A stretch of 64,000 bases of DNA from Spirochaetia bacterium (GTDB taxonomy: Bacteria > Spirochaetota > Spirochaetia > Treponematales > Rectinemataceae), in the NCBI GenBank assembly GCA_029975555.1, contig JARKOY010000024.1, forward strand, positions 1 to 64,000. The letters run 5' to 3'. Shown piece by piece: positions 35,073 to 44,081 of this stretch (positions are counted from its first letter, which is position 1; every line of letters begins with the position of its first letter). Position numbers and translations under genes: made by a program. A model generated the notes under the pieces. That model was not told the origin of the DNA and ran no database searches. It was given only the letters and a program-made list of their open reading frames with translations.

Positions 35073-35282
35073 TCAGTACTTACCTTCCTGCGTCTTGCGG
35101 CTTTTTTTCATGAGCTTCCGTTCGAGCGCTTTCTTCTCTCTGTTGCGAATAGCTGACGGCTTCTCATAATATTCGCGGCTTTTCCATTCGCGGATGATGC
35201 CTTCTTTTTCAACCATTCTTTTAAAGCGTTTCAGTGCCTTCTCGAGGGGCTCATTGTCCTCGACTGTGATCTGATGAATAAT
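35073..35282 (-). CDS. rpsU: Ribosomal protein bS21, probable AUU initiation
   Basis: The frame encodes [20 protein letters not shown] followed by a basic tail, clearly bS21 of the small subunit. The nearest ATG (35312) lies inside the -10 box of the gene's own promoter, upstream of the transcript. GGAGGTGA, an 8-nt match to the 16S tail, lies at 35290-35283, and the next codons are ATT (35282) and ATT (35279). Aligned with E. coli bS21 (MPVIKVRENEP), the initiator Met falls exactly on the second ATT. A GTG at 35288 overlaps the Shine-Dalgarno and is less plausible. I therefore propose AUU initiation, as known for infC. Its product has 68-69 residues. Confidence 0.85.
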   Translation of the reverse strand: MIHQITVEDNEPLEKALKRFKRMVEKEGIIREWKSREYYEKPSAIRNREKKALERKLMKKSRKTQEGKY

Positions 35283-35310
35283 CCTCACCTCCCTTTGATT
35301 CGCGGAGTGC

Positions 35311-35338
35311 ATTGTAAATGAAGGAAATATTTTGTCAA
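35311..35338 (-). promoter_or_regulatory. rpsU promoter
   Basis: On the minus strand a perfect TTGACA (35338-35333) and TACAAT (35316-35311) are 16 bp apart. The start point should be near 35304, giving a leader of about 22 nt that contains the long Shine-Dalgarno. Confidence 0.75.
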
Positions 35339-35426
35339 GTACTCTGGTTTCACAAAGGCCGCGTCCGCTGCGGCGGCACTTTTGTAAATCGACGTTGAGC
35401 GCTATACTTTCAAAAAGGAGCACCGC

Positions 35427-36827
35427 ATGCTGTTTTCGGTCGGAAATCTGGTAACGCTTGCCATCGTGGTCGCAATGTTCGTCGCCTATCATCTATTGAC
35501 GGCAGACAATCGTTCTCTGGAGAAACTGAAGCGTCTGGGCGACAAGCTGAAGGATGAGCTTGGGGCCTATGTCGAATCAAAAGGTGAAGAAATAAAGCAT
35601 TACGGCATCGATCTGGATGTCCAGCAGAAGGCGGCGAAGGTCGTGCTCGAAAAAATACAGGAGGCCCAGGCGACTATCGACGAAAAGTCAGATTCGATCA
35701 CTGAGATTGCCGATCGCTTCAAGGAATATGACGACATTCTTGCGCGTCTGATGGATATGACCAAGCGCGTCGACCAGAATATTGCGCATCTGGCCGAAAA
35801 AAACGATTTTATCGAGGAATTGACCCGCCGCGTCGAAGGCGCCGACAAAAAAATGGCCGTCATCGAGGCGGACCTTCCTAAGCTCAAAGAGCAGTTCGCG
35901 CACGACGCCAAGCAGATTCTCGACGATTTCCGCGACGATATCCTCGATCAGCTCCATGGACGCCTCGCCGAGCTCGTGACCATGTTCGAAAACTCCAAAA
36001 CCGACGCTCACGCAGCCATCGAGCGTGCATCATCCCTCAAGGAACAGATCGACCGGGTGACCGAAACCGCACTCAAGGTCGCCGCGGACCGCGCCCACGA
36101 CATCGAAGATTCCGCCTACAGCACCCTCCGCACCCACATCGCCGCCACCTTCGACGAGCTTTCACGGCAGACCGAAGAGCGCATCGCCGCGCTCTCACAC
36201 AACATCAGTGCGTTCACCCAAAGCGTCGATGCCAGGCTCAAAGCCCTCGCTGCGGCCACCGAGGCCCACGTGTCGGACACCGAGCACAAGCTGTCAGAGG
36301 CCAAGGCCGCGCTCAACGCAATGACCGCCGACATGGCGCACATCCAGAAAGAAGCCGCCGCAAGCGCCGCCGCCCTCTCCGAAAAATTTAAAGCGGAACG
36401 CGAATCGCTCGAAGAACAGTTCGCCCAGTTCGGCCAAGCCTTCGAGACGCACCGCGCCTCGTTTGAAAAAGAGTTCATGGATGAGATATCGGCGCTGCGG
36501 GCGACGCTCGACGAGGCGAAGGGCCGCACCGACGAGCTCAAAACCATCGCGGAGGGCAGTATCGCCGAGGCGCTAAAGGCCTTTGAACAGGATGTCGCGC
36601 ACCAGCTCGAATCCCGCAAGGCTGCGGTCGACGAACAGCTGGACGCATGGCTTTCCTCCATGGATGCGAAGATACGGAAGGTCTCTCAGGATGCGCTCGA
36701 GCAGCGCAAGGCCGAAGAGGCGCGCCTCATGCAGGAAGTCAATGCGGAACTCAAGCGGATAAAAGACAGCCTCTATACCCAGGTCCAAAAGATCGAACGC
36801 GATATAGAGGCCTTCAAGAACGTATAA
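35427..36827 (+). CDS. SpiroCoCo-type coiled-coil protein
   Basis: The 466-residue protein has a short N-terminal membrane helix ([21 protein letters not shown]), the conserved block [18 protein letters not shown], and [18 protein letters not shown], after which nearly the whole chain (residues 90-466) is heptad-repeat coiled coil, rich in Ala, Glu, Lys and Asp, with no Cys or Trp until one Trp near residue 411. This is the layout of the SpiroCoCo family restricted to spirochaetes, whose members are proposed to form cytoskeletal filaments linked to helical shape or motility. It is the strongest taxonomic marker in the window. GGAG precedes the ATG. Confidence 0.8.
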   Translation: MLFSVGNLVTLAIVVAMFVAYHLLTADNRSLEKLKRLGDKLKDELGAYVESKGEEIKHYGIDLDVQQKAAKVVLEKIQEAQATIDEKSDSITEIADRFKEYDDILARLMDMTKRVDQNIAHLAEKNDFIEELTRRVEGADKKMAVIEADLPKLKEQFAHDAKQILDDFRDDILDQLHGRLAELVTMFENSKTDAHAAIERASSLKEQIDRVTETALKVAADRAHDIEDSAYSTLRTHIAATFDELSRQTEERIAALSHNISAFTQSVDARLKALAAATEAHVSDTEHKLSEAKAALNAMTADMAHIQKEAAASAAALSEKFKAERESLEEQFAQFGQAFETHRASFEKEFMDEISALRATLDEAKGRTDELKTIAEGSIAEALKAFEQDVAHQLESRKAAVDEQLDAWLSSMDAKIRKVSQDALEQRKAEEARLMQEVNAELKRIKDSLYTQVQKIERDIEAFKNV

Positions 36828-36830
36828 ACG

Positions 36831-37535
36831 CTAGGAGAATATGGCGTCGAGCGCGACTTCCATCATCGCCCGAAAAGAAGTCTGGCGTTCTTCCTGGCTC
36901 GTGACCTCGCCGGTGATAAGATGATCCGAGACAGTGAGCACCGAGAGTGCCTCGCAGCCGTATTTTGCCGCTAGGGTATAGAGCTCGGCGGTCTCCATCT
37001 CCACCGCCAGCACCCCGAACTTTGCCCAAAGCTTCCATTGGTTCGGATCTTCGGTGTAGAACATGTCAGAGCTCAGCACCGGCCCGGCGAACACCCGCAG
37101 CGTACGCGCCGCCGCGGCGTCCCATGCGGCCTTGAGCAAGCCGAATGAAGCGGTGGGCGCGTAATCCATTCCGCCGAAGCGCTGCCGGTTCACCGCAGAA
37201 TCGGTGCATGCGCTCATCGCGAGCACGATGTCGCGAAGCCCCACGTAGTCCTGCATGCCCCCGCAGGTGCCGATGCGGATGAGGCGCTTCACGCCGTAGT
37301 CGCGGATCAGCTCGTTGACATAGATGGAGAGGCTCGGCATGCCCATGCCTGTGCCCATCACCGATACGGGCTTGCCCTTGTAGCTACCCGTATATCCGAA
37401 CATGTTGCGGACCTCGTTGAAACATACAGGATGTTCGAGGTAGTGCTCGGCGACGAATTTTGCGCGGAGAGGATCCCCAGGAAGGAGGATCTTGTCGGCA
37501 ATCTGACCTTTCTGCGCTGCAATATGAATGCTCAT
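36831..37535 (-). CDS. deoD: Purine-nucleoside phosphorylase, DeoD type
   Basis: The 234-residue protein has the hexameric PNP signatures [41 protein letters not shown], and [16 protein letters not shown], ending with the catalytic Asp in [10 protein letters not shown]. It splits purine nucleosides with phosphate. It complements the BMP-type nucleoside importer and the second phosphorylase at 58028. It is convergent with the SpiroCoCo gene (3 bp apart). GGAAAGG lies upstream of the ATG. Confidence 0.95.
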   Translation of the reverse strand: MSIHIAAQKGQIADKILLPGDPLRAKFVAEHYLEHPVCFNEVRNMFGYTGSYKGKPVSVMGTGMGMPSLSIYVNELIRDYGVKRLIRIGTCGGMQDYVGLRDIVLAMSACTDSAVNRQRFGGMDYAPTASFGLLKAAWDAAAARTLRVFAGPVLSSDMFYTEDPNQWKLWAKFGVLAVEMETAELYTLAAKYGCEALSVLTVSDHLITGEVTSQEERQTSFRAMMEVALDAIFS

Positions 37536-37656
37536 CGATTCTGTCCTTTCCTTGTCAGAAAGATACGATCATTCAATCACAAAAAGCCTTCACACCACAA
37601 TCCCCGATTTGGAAGCACCGCCTTTGGAAACGCCAGCCCCGCCCCGGAAGGCGACC

Positions 37657-38583
37657 TCATTTTCCAGCCCCCCGCCGAGAGATTCCGAAGGCATACATCG
37701 GTCGCAGATATGTCGACTCTCCGAGCATCAGGTCCAAGAGCACCGCATTGACAAAGGCGTGGTCGCCAGCCAGCACGGCCGACAGCCCTGCAGCATACAC
37801 TTCGTTGACGGGCGCAGGCCCTTCGGTCGCCCATCGATAGTCACCCTTGTCCTGAAACCACAAAGAAATTTGAAAACCCTCGGTATTCTGTGCATCGTTT
37901 GGCTTTGCCTGCACGTAGACGGCCTTTCCGCCTTCCGGATACGACCATGCGCCCTTCTCCAGCATCGACGCGCCTTTCCTGATCTCTGCAGGCAAATCTT
38001 TCTCCGCGGGGTCTACCGAATAGCGCTCACGGTAACTTCCGTCAGCAGAGGAAAAAGTAAGGTCTTTATCCAAGGTGGCGACGAAGGTGTGCGTGCCCGA
38101 GACATCGATCCGATTTTTTTTGAGCTTCAGCGTGTCGGTCCACGACTTCTGCCCCGGACCAGAGACGGCGAGCGACACTGTATCGCCTGCGATGCTCGTA
38201 TTGTAGTAGGCGGCTTCGATCTCGCCCCCAATCGTGCGCTGATACGCGGTGCCTCCAGTGATGTGCCCCGAGCCGTCCGTGAGGAGGCGAAAAATATACG
38301 TGTCGAACCCATACGCCTGTGCATACCCGGGCGCAGCATGGCGGTACACGAGAAGAACATGCTCATTCTGCCTCGACACTTGCGGCACGGTGACCGCAGC
38401 TTCGGGGTGGGGCCCTGGGGCAAAAGGTGTCAGCCCCTCCGCAGGTGTCTGCCCCGTCTGCGCCTGTGGGGATGCAAGGGGTTTCTCGACCACCTTCGCC
38501 TGCTTGCAGGACGCGGGCACGAAGACCATCAGGATACCAAGCAGCAGTACGACGAAACCTGGGCCAAAGGAATACTTTCTCAT
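37657..38583 (-). CDS. Predicted lipoprotein of unknown function
   Basis: I do not recognise this 308-residue protein. It starts MRKYSFGPGF, with a hydrophobic core and lipobox VPASC (Cys at about residue 26), then a Pro/Gln-rich linker (residues 30-65). The mature part is beta-rich, with repeated blocks such as GHITGGTAYQRTIGGEIEAAYYN and GTHTFVATLDKDLTF that suggest a beta-sandwich or barrel. It ends near YAFGISRRGAGK. AGGAGG lies 6 nt before the ATG at 38583, which decides the start. It has its own promoter and no operon partners. Confidence 0.72.
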   Translation of the reverse strand: MRKYSFGPGFVVLLLGILMVFVPASCKQAKVVEKPLASPQAQTGQTPAEGLTPFAPGPHPEAAVTVPQVSRQNEHVLLVYRHAAPGYAQAYGFDTYIFRLLTDGSGHITGGTAYQRTIGGEIEAAYYNTSIAGDTVSLAVSGPGQKSWTDTLKLKKNRIDVSGTHTFVATLDKDLTFSSADGSYRERYSVDPAEKDLPAEIRKGASMLEKGAWSYPEGGKAVYVQAKPNDAQNTEGFQISLWFQDKGDYRWATEGPAPVNEVYAAGLSAVLAGDHAFVNAVLLDLMLGESTYLRPMYAFGISRRGAGK

Positions 38584-38614
38584 ACAGCGCCTCCTCAGTG
38601 TTCCCCCTCTTTTC

Positions 38615-38643
38615 ACTATACGTGATTTTCTGGGGTATTGAAA
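38615..38643 (-). promoter_or_regulatory. Promoter of the lipoprotein gene
   Basis: On the minus strand TTTCAA (38643-38638) and TATAGT (38620-38615) are 17 bp apart, about 25 nt of leader before the ATG at 38583. Confidence 0.6.
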
Positions 38644-38706
38644 GGAACCGAAGGCGCTTTTTTATGGTTGGGATCGCCTTGGCTGGTCAAAATCGCCTTG
38701 GTGCGT

Positions 38707-39450
38707 TCATCCGGTCTTTTCGGGCGCATGGGGCGGATGAACATCGATCTTTGTCCACTGTGCGAAGGCAGGGCTGCCACGTTGTACCATCTCGATTTCA
38801 TACTGCGAGATGCCGCAGTTCGCCATAGGCAGAAGCGGAAGCCACCGATGTACGCCCAGCGTGGATTTCATGAGCCACTGCAGAAGGCCGCCGTGCGTCA
38901 TGCAGACGACACACGAAGCTCCCCGCTCCCCAAGCTCGCGGATGCGCTTCCACACAAGAATCGCCCTTCCGTACAGCGAGGTCGACGGCTCTGCACCGGG
39001 AATAGCGTCCCAGCTGTTGGTGTAGAATTCTTTCCACAGGCTTGGGTACACATGGGCGGCGGTATCCGCGTCGATCCCGGAAAAAATGCCCGTATCCAGC
39101 TCTATGAGCAGATCGCTGAATTCGATGTGGTCGAGGCCCACGAGTTCGGCCACGATCTCCGCCGAGCGCCGCGCCCGCTGCATGGGGCTTGCAACAATGT
39201 AATCCGGATTGAATTGGCGGAGCCATTCGCCGGCCGCCCTCGCCTGTTTCTCTCCGTGTGCAGAAAGGGGAAAGTCGAGTCTGCCCTGGTAGGTGTTGCG
39301 CGCGTTGCCCTCGCTCTGCCCGTGGCGAAGGAGAAACACGCTCATGTCGTGGTCCAGAGAAGAAAAGAACGCACCGTCGGCCTGCTCGCGCTGGAGCGCG
39401 TCGATCAGGCTCGGATCGGGAATGCTCTTCGGCTCGAATCGGACATCCAT
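38707..39450 (-). CDS. Histidine phosphatase (phosphoglycerate mutase-like)
   Basis: The 247-residue protein carries the phosphohistidine motif VFLLRHGQSEGN (His at about residue 42), QGRLDFPLSAHGEKQA, SPMQRARRSAEIV, and the second catalytic His in MTHGGLLQWL. These define the histidine phosphatase superfamily, branch 1. Candidates include cofactor-dependent phosphoglycerate mutase-like phosphatases, alpha-ribazole phosphatase or broad-specificity PhoE types; the sequence does not decide. An N-terminal extension of 35 residues precedes the domain. The -10 box lies only 9 nt before the ATG at 39450, in support of that start and of a nearly leaderless mRNA. Confidence 0.85.
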   Translation of the reverse strand: MDVRFEPKSIPDPSLIDALQREQADGAFFSSLDHDMSVFLLRHGQSEGNARNTYQGRLDFPLSAHGEKQARAAGEWLRQFNPDYIVASPMQRARRSAEIVAELVGLDHIEFSDLLIELDTGIFSGIDADTAAHVYPSLWKEFYTNSWDAIPGAEPSTSLYGRAILVWKRIRELGERGASCVVCMTHGGLLQWLMKSTLGVHRWLPLLPMANCGISQYEIEMVQRGSPAFAQWTKIDVHPPHAPEKTG

Positions 39451-39459
39451 GATGCCAGC

Positions 39460-39488
39460 ACTATAGAAAATTTCCTAAAAAGGGACAA
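39460..39488 (-). promoter_or_regulatory. Promoter of the histidine phosphatase gene
   Basis: On the minus strand TTGTCC (39488-39483) and TATAGT (39465-39460) are 17 bp apart. The start codon follows the -10 box by 9 nt, with no Shine-Dalgarno. Confidence 0.6.
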
Positions 39489-39495
39489 TGGGCGT

Positions 39496-41178
39496 TCATG
39501 CCGAGATGAATGTCTCGCTGCCGCGATTGAAATATTTGGTGACGATGAACATGGAGACACCGGTGACCACGAGCAGGATCGTGGACATTGCGCTCGCGGT
39601 GCCGAAATAGCCGTCGGCCACCGAGAGGTATATCTTGATGGGCATCGTCATCGTCTTTCCGACGTAGAGGAGGATGGATGCGGACAACTCGTTCATCGAT
39701 GTCACCCAGCTCATGATCGCGCCTGAAATGATGCCCCCCTGCATGAGCGGCAGGGTGACGGTCCTGAAGGTGCGCCCCGGAGGAGAGCCCAGATTGATGC
39801 CCGCCTCCTCGAGAGCCGGGTCGATCTGTTTGAGAATCGAAGCGGCCGAGCGCACCGAATACGGCAGGCGCCTGATAAAATACGTCAAAATGATGATCGT
39901 CGCCGTCCCCGAAAGCATGATGGGCGGCCTGTTGAAGGCCACGATGAATCCGATGCCGAGCACCGTGCCGGGCACCATGTACGGAATCATGAGCAGCGGA
40001 TCGAGCACGCTGACGGCGGCATTGCGCTTTCTGGCGATGACGAAGCCCAGCAGCGTCCCCACGGACGCGATGAGGAGGACCGCGACGAGCGAATACAGGA
40101 AGCTGTTCGTCACGGTCTTGGGCACGTCGAAGAAAATCTGCCGGTAGCTGTCGAGGCTGAATCCTGGCTGGAACACGGGGCCAGAGGTTTTTCGGAAGCT
40201 GTAGTAGACGATCACCGCAAGCGGCAGGGTCGAACAGAATACGATACCATAGCACAAAAGGTGCGCCAAAAACGACTTTACGCCCTTAAGCCGTTTGACG
40301 ATCGGCCTGTTCACCAACATGCTGGCGTATTTGCGCCGCGAAGAGACCCACTGCTGCAACACGATGACCACCGAGGCGCAGAGCATGAGGATGATCGACA
40401 CGGTGGACGCCATGCCGGGCGTCTGACTGATCTCGCTCGTGTAGAGATTGTAGGCGAGCGTGGGGAGCACGAGGTAATTGCCGCCGATGATCATCGGCGT
40501 GCCGAAATTCGAGAGGGACATCATGAAAACGATGAGGGCGCCCCCCGTCACCGAGGGCATGACCATCGGCAGCGTCACGCTGAAGAATGTCTTCACCGAG
40601 CGCGCGCCGAGATTCTCGGATGCCTCTTCGAGCGAGCGGTCGATGGTCATGAGCGCGCCCGCCGTCATGAGCGATATAAAAGGATAATATTGGAGCGAGT
40701 CTGCGAGCACGATGCCGAAGGCCCCGTAGATCGGCGGCAGGTTGATGCCGACCGACTGGAACAGGAGGCGCAAGAAACCGTTGCGCCCAAGCATGGTGAT
40801 CCACGAATAGGCGCCTATGAAGGTAGGCGACAGCAGGGCCAGCACCGAGAGTGTGTTGAGCAGATTCGTGCCCCGAATGCGGTAGCGCGTGGTGAAAAAG
40901 GCCAAAGGAATGCCGAGCACCATGGAAAAGAATGTAGTCAGGATCGCGATGAGGATCGAGTGCCAGAATGCGCGCAGATAATAGGCCTTCGAGAAAAAGG
41001 CCTTCCAGTTCGACATCGAGAAGGTAGCCGTCACTTTATCGAGAAAACTGTAGCGAAAAATGTCGAACAGAGGATAGATCAAAAACACCACGACGATCGC
41101 AAAGCCCGCCAAAATGACGAGCGACCACATGTCGGGCCGGCGGCCGCGGGACCGCGGGGCGTGCTCGGCGGCGCTCAT
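39496..41178 (-). CDS. ABC importer permease, fused two-domain type (Fe3+/FbpB-like)
   Basis: The 560-residue protein has about twelve membrane helices in two similar halves. Each half carries the EAA loop that contacts the ATPase (SLEEASENLGARSVKTFFSV and ALEEAGINLGSPPGRTFRTV). Such fused permeases are typical of FbpB/AfuB ferric iron and related importers. The gene overlaps the ATPase gene by 4 bp. Together with the binding protein upstream it forms a complete importer. Iron(III) is the most likely substrate from family resemblance, but related systems carry putrescine, 2-aminoethylphosphonate or sugar phosphates. Confidence 0.9.
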   Translation of the reverse strand: MSAAEHAPRSRGRRPDMWSLVILAGFAIVVVFLIYPLFDIFRYSFLDKVTATFSMSNWKAFFSKAYYLRAFWHSILIAILTTFFSMVLGIPLAFFTTRYRIRGTNLLNTLSVLALLSPTFIGAYSWITMLGRNGFLRLLFQSVGINLPPIYGAFGIVLADSLQYYPFISLMTAGALMTIDRSLEEASENLGARSVKTFFSVTLPMVMPSVTGGALIVFMMSLSNFGTPMIIGGNYLVLPTLAYNLYTSEISQTPGMASTVSIILMLCASVVIVLQQWVSSRRKYASMLVNRPIVKRLKGVKSFLAHLLCYGIVFCSTLPLAVIVYYSFRKTSGPVFQPGFSLDSYRQIFFDVPKTVTNSFLYSLVAVLLIASVGTLLGFVIARKRNAAVSVLDPLLMIPYMVPGTVLGIGFIVAFNRPPIMLSGTATIIILTYFIRRLPYSVRSAASILKQIDPALEEAGINLGSPPGRTFRTVTLPLMQGGIISGAIMSWVTSMNELSASILLYVGKTMTMPIKIYLSVADGYFGTASAMSTILLVVTGVSMFIVTKYFNRGSETFISA

Positions 41179-42284
41179 CGCTGGGCTCCTTTGCCGACCC
41201 TTCGCCCCGTGTTCGGATCGAAGAGCAGCATGGAAGACGCAGGCACCTCAAACGACATCGAACCCCCCTTTTGAGGCATATCGGCCTCCCGCGGCCTATG
41301 TCGGTCGATGGTGATTGCCTGGCCCTCCACATCGAGTTCGAAGCGGGCGACAGAGCCCATAAAGCTCACGCTCTTAAGGGTGCCCGAGAGGGTGTTCAGA
41401 CTGTCTTGCCTGTCTTGCCGCACCGATTCGGCGACATCTTCGGGGCGGAAGGCCACGATCGCCTCATGGAGCGCTTCGGTGCCTTCGGCGGGGACGAGGA
41501 GGGACAGACCCCCGAGCGTGGCGCGGCGCAGCCCCTGCCCTGCGCCCTCGCCGAGCCGCATCGTGAGCATGTTGATTTTACCCACGAAATAGGCGACGAA
41601 GGTGTTCTGCGGATCGGCGTAGATCTCCCACGGCTTTCCGATCTGCTGGATGACGCCCTGGTTCATGACGGCGATGCGGTCGGAGATGACGAGGGCCTCC
41701 TCCTGGTCGTGGGTGACGTAGATCGACGTGATGCCGAGGGATTTCTGCACGGCCCTTATTTCTTCGCGCATCTCGATGCGCAGCTTGGCGTCGAGGTTCG
41801 AGAGGGGTTCATCGAAGAGTAAGACGCGAGGCTGGATGGCCATCGCGCGGGCGAGACCGACGCGCTGCTGTTGGCCGCCCGAAAGCTTGTCGGGGGTTCG
41901 CTGCTCGTAGCCCTCGAGGTGGACGGTCCTCAGCGCGGCCGAAACCTTCCGTAAAATTTCTTCTTTCGGAAGTTTTCGCACGCGGAGCCCGTACGCCACG
42001 TTGTCGAAGACGGTCATGTGCGGAAACACGGCGTAATTCTGGAACACCATGCCGGTGTTGCGCTGATAGGCCGGTACGTTGTTGATGAGTTCGCCGTCGA
42101 TGTACACATCGCCCTTATCCTGACGATAGAAGCCGGCGATGGTCCTCAAGAGCGTGGTCTTGCCGCAGCCGGAAGGCCCGAGCAGGGTGAAAAACTCGCC
42201 CTTCTCAATCTCAAGATTGATGCCCGAGAGCGCCCGGACCTCCCCGAACGACTTTTCCAGATCGACTATCCGTATCGAAGTCAT
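41175..42284 (-). CDS. ABC importer ATPase (FbpC/PotA type)
   Basis: The 369-residue protein has Walker A LLGPSGCGKTTLLR, Q-loop FQNYAVFPHMTV, the signature LSGGQQQRVGLARAM, Walker B VLLFDEPLSNLD and switch His in YVTHDQEE. A C-terminal TOBE domain (residues 240-360, AFRPEDV) is typical of FbpC, PotA and MalK types and may bind regulatory ligands. It energises import by the fused permease encoded next, with which it overlaps by 4 bp. Confidence 0.95.
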   Translation of the reverse strand: MTSIRIVDLEKSFGEVRALSGINLEIEKGEFFTLLGPSGCGKTTLLRTIAGFYRQDKGDVYIDGELINNVPAYQRNTGMVFQNYAVFPHMTVFDNVAYGLRVRKLPKEEILRKVSAALRTVHLEGYEQRTPDKLSGGQQQRVGLARAMAIQPRVLLFDEPLSNLDAKLRIEMREEIRAVQKSLGITSIYVTHDQEEALVISDRIAVMNQGVIQQIGKPWEIYADPQNTFVAYFVGKINMLTMRLGEGAGQGLRRATLGGLSLLVPAEGTEALHEAIVAFRPEDVAESVRQDRQDSLNTLSGTLKSVSFMGSVARFELDVEGQAITIDRHRPREADMPQKGGSMSFEVPASSMLLFDPNTGRRVGKGAQR

Positions 42285-42372
42285 GCTTTCCCCTCAGCAT
42301 TATGGATAAAAAATTCTATTCAACTCTACACGCATTATCAATGGCAATCTCGCGCACCGAGGGCTGAGAAAC

Positions 42373-42407
42373 GAAAAAGGCCGCCAGCAAAGCGCGCCGA
42401 CGGCCTT
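42373..42407 (-). terminator. Terminator between binding protein and ATPase genes
   Basis: On the minus strand AAGGCCGTC and GGCGGCCTT form a 9-bp stem with one G-U pair, followed by UUUUCG. It probably reduces read-through so the binding protein is made in excess over the membrane components. Confidence 0.8.
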
Positions 42408-42425
42408 CTCGTTCACATCGAAAGA

Positions 42426-43400
42426 CTACAGCCCGAGGTCCATCGCAATGTCGGTGAACTTGGCGATGAATGCGGTCTTGTTCTTCGCCGCCCAACCGAA
42501 ATCGTAAGGGATCGTCTTGATCGTCGAGAGCGGGGCGAGGCCCTTCGGGTCCTTGCAGTCGATCCTCACAGGGCGCCTTGCCATGGCATCGACGAGATAC
42601 TCCTGCACCGGTTTGGAGAGGCACCAGTCGATGAAGACCTTCGCGTTCTCGAGGTTGGGCGCACCCTTGAGGAGGGCTATACCGTCCGGAGCCGCCACCG
42701 TGCCGTCCGTCGGATACACGATCGCCACAGGGCCGCCGCCGGAGACATACCTGAAGGCGTTGTCTTCGAGCGTGATGCCCACCGCCTGCTCACCGTCGTT
42801 GACGAACTTGGGCACCGCTCCGGAAGAGGCGGAGACGACCATGTTCTTCATGATTCCCTTGTAGATGTCCCAGCCCTTGTCGCCGTAGATCGAAATGACG
42901 TTGCACAGCTGCATGTAGGACGAGCCTGATTTGTCGGCGCGGGCAGAGGAGATGAGCTTTTTGAAGCGCGCATCGGTGAGGTCTGTCCAGGTCTTAGGAT
43001 ATTTATCCGGCGTCAGCATCTTGGTGTTGACGATGAACACGTTCATGATGCCGGTATAGGGAAGCCAGTTCGTGCCCACCTTGTAGACGGGGTTGATCTT
43101 GTTCCATTCCTTTGGGGTATAGGGGGCGAGGATGGCGTTCTCCGCCTCAAGCTGCTCGCCGCCGATGCTCCATATGACGTCTGCCTGCGGCCTTGCGGCC
43201 TCGGCCTTAGCCCTGTTGATGACATCGCCCGAGGCCATCTTGACGTACTCGACCTTGATGCCGGTCTCTTTTTCGAACATGGGGACGAGGGCGTTGATGA
43301 TGGTTTCCTCGTGCGCCGTATAGACCACCACTTTGCCGCCTGCCGCCCACACAGATGCGGCAATGAGCAGCCATGCAATTACGACCACGACTCGTTTCAT
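42426..43400 (-). CDS. Periplasmic binding protein of the Fe3+-type ABC importer
   Basis: The 324-residue precursor has a signal peptide (MKRVVVVIAWLLIAASVWAA, cleavage before GGK). The mature part starts VVVYTAHEETIINALVPMFE, the standard opening of class 1 iron/polyamine-type binding proteins, and includes ADVIWSIGGEQLEAE and NAKVFIDWCLSKPVQEYL. The pair of adjacent Tyr residues that bind iron in FbpA is not obvious in the C-terminal half, so iron specificity is uncertain. AGGAGG lies 4 nt before the ATG at 43400. A CCGGCGG/CCGCCGG inverted repeat (43414-43446) sits in the leader. Confidence 0.88.
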   Translation of the reverse strand: MKRVVVVIAWLLIAASVWAAGGKVVVYTAHEETIINALVPMFEKETGIKVEYVKMASGDVINRAKAEAARPQADVIWSIGGEQLEAENAILAPYTPKEWNKINPVYKVGTNWLPYTGIMNVFIVNTKMLTPDKYPKTWTDLTDARFKKLISSARADKSGSSYMQLCNVISIYGDKGWDIYKGIMKNMVVSASSGAVPKFVNDGEQAVGITLEDNAFRYVSGGGPVAIVYPTDGTVAAPDGIALLKGAPNLENAKVFIDWCLSKPVQEYLVDAMARRPVRIDCKDPKGLAPLSTIKTIPYDFGWAAKNKTAFIAKFTDIAMDLGL

Positions 43401-43469
43401 AGAACCTCCTGTTCCGGCGGAATTTCCGTACATCGCCGTCCGCCGGCCTGTTCGTTACGTATACAGTGG

Positions 43470-44081
43470 TTATTGTAGCATATTTTTCAATTCTTTGGAG
43501 AGGTTGTGCGCGCGAAAATCGTAACGGAAAGCGCCCATGCCAAGGCTGCGCGCAGCGTCGCAGTACTGCCCGATGTCGTCGACATAGAGACAGTCTTCCG
43601 GCGCAAGCCCCGTATATTCGAGGAGCTTTCTCCAGATGCGCGGGTCGGGCTTCATCACTCCGAGCTTATAGGACAGGATGTAGAGCTCCGGATATGTGCC
43701 CAGGACCTCATTGTCGAAGATCACAGAGGCATGCAGGAACGAGGTGTTCGAGAGCACGAAGGTGCGCGCACCCAAGTCCACCGCGGTCTTAAGCCCCTCC
43801 TCGCCGTCTGGGTTCGGCACGATGATGCGCCTGTAATCCTCGACGAACTGCTCGTAGGAATAACCTGGATCAAAATCCGCGAGCGCCTGCACGCGCCTGA
43901 AATATTCGTGCGAGTCGAATTTCCCGGTCTCGAATTCGTACTCCAGCTCCGTTCCCCAGAGCGCGCTCAGAAGCGCCTCGGCGTCCATGGCCCTCGCGTG
44001 GCGGGCAGCCCTGCGCACAAAATTCTCTCTTTCGACGAGACACAGCACGTTGCCAAAGTCGAAAATCACTGCTTTGTACAT
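43470..44081 (-). CDS. HAD-superfamily phosphatase
   Basis: The 203-residue protein has the HAD motifs AVIFDFGNVL (nucleophile Asp), FVLSNTS (motif II), KPDPRIW (Lys of motif III) and YVDDIGQYCDAA (motif IV), with a four-helix cap between the first two (subclass I). Relatives dephosphorylate small metabolites, including sugar phosphates and flavin or nucleotide phosphates. The gene overlaps the upstream M20 hydrolase gene by 16 bp. I chose the ATG at 44081, 6 nt after AAGGA; an ATG two codons earlier overlaps that site. Confidence 0.87.
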   Translation of the reverse strand: MYKAVIFDFGNVLCLVERENFVRRAARHARAMDAEALLSALWGTELEYEFETGKFDSHEYFRRVQALADFDPGYSYEQFVEDYRRIIVPNPDGEEGLKTAVDLGARTFVLSNTSFLHASVIFDNEVLGTYPELYILSYKLGVMKPDPRIWRKLLEYTGLAPEDCLYVDDIGQYCDAARSLGMGAFRYDFRAHNLSKELKNMLQ

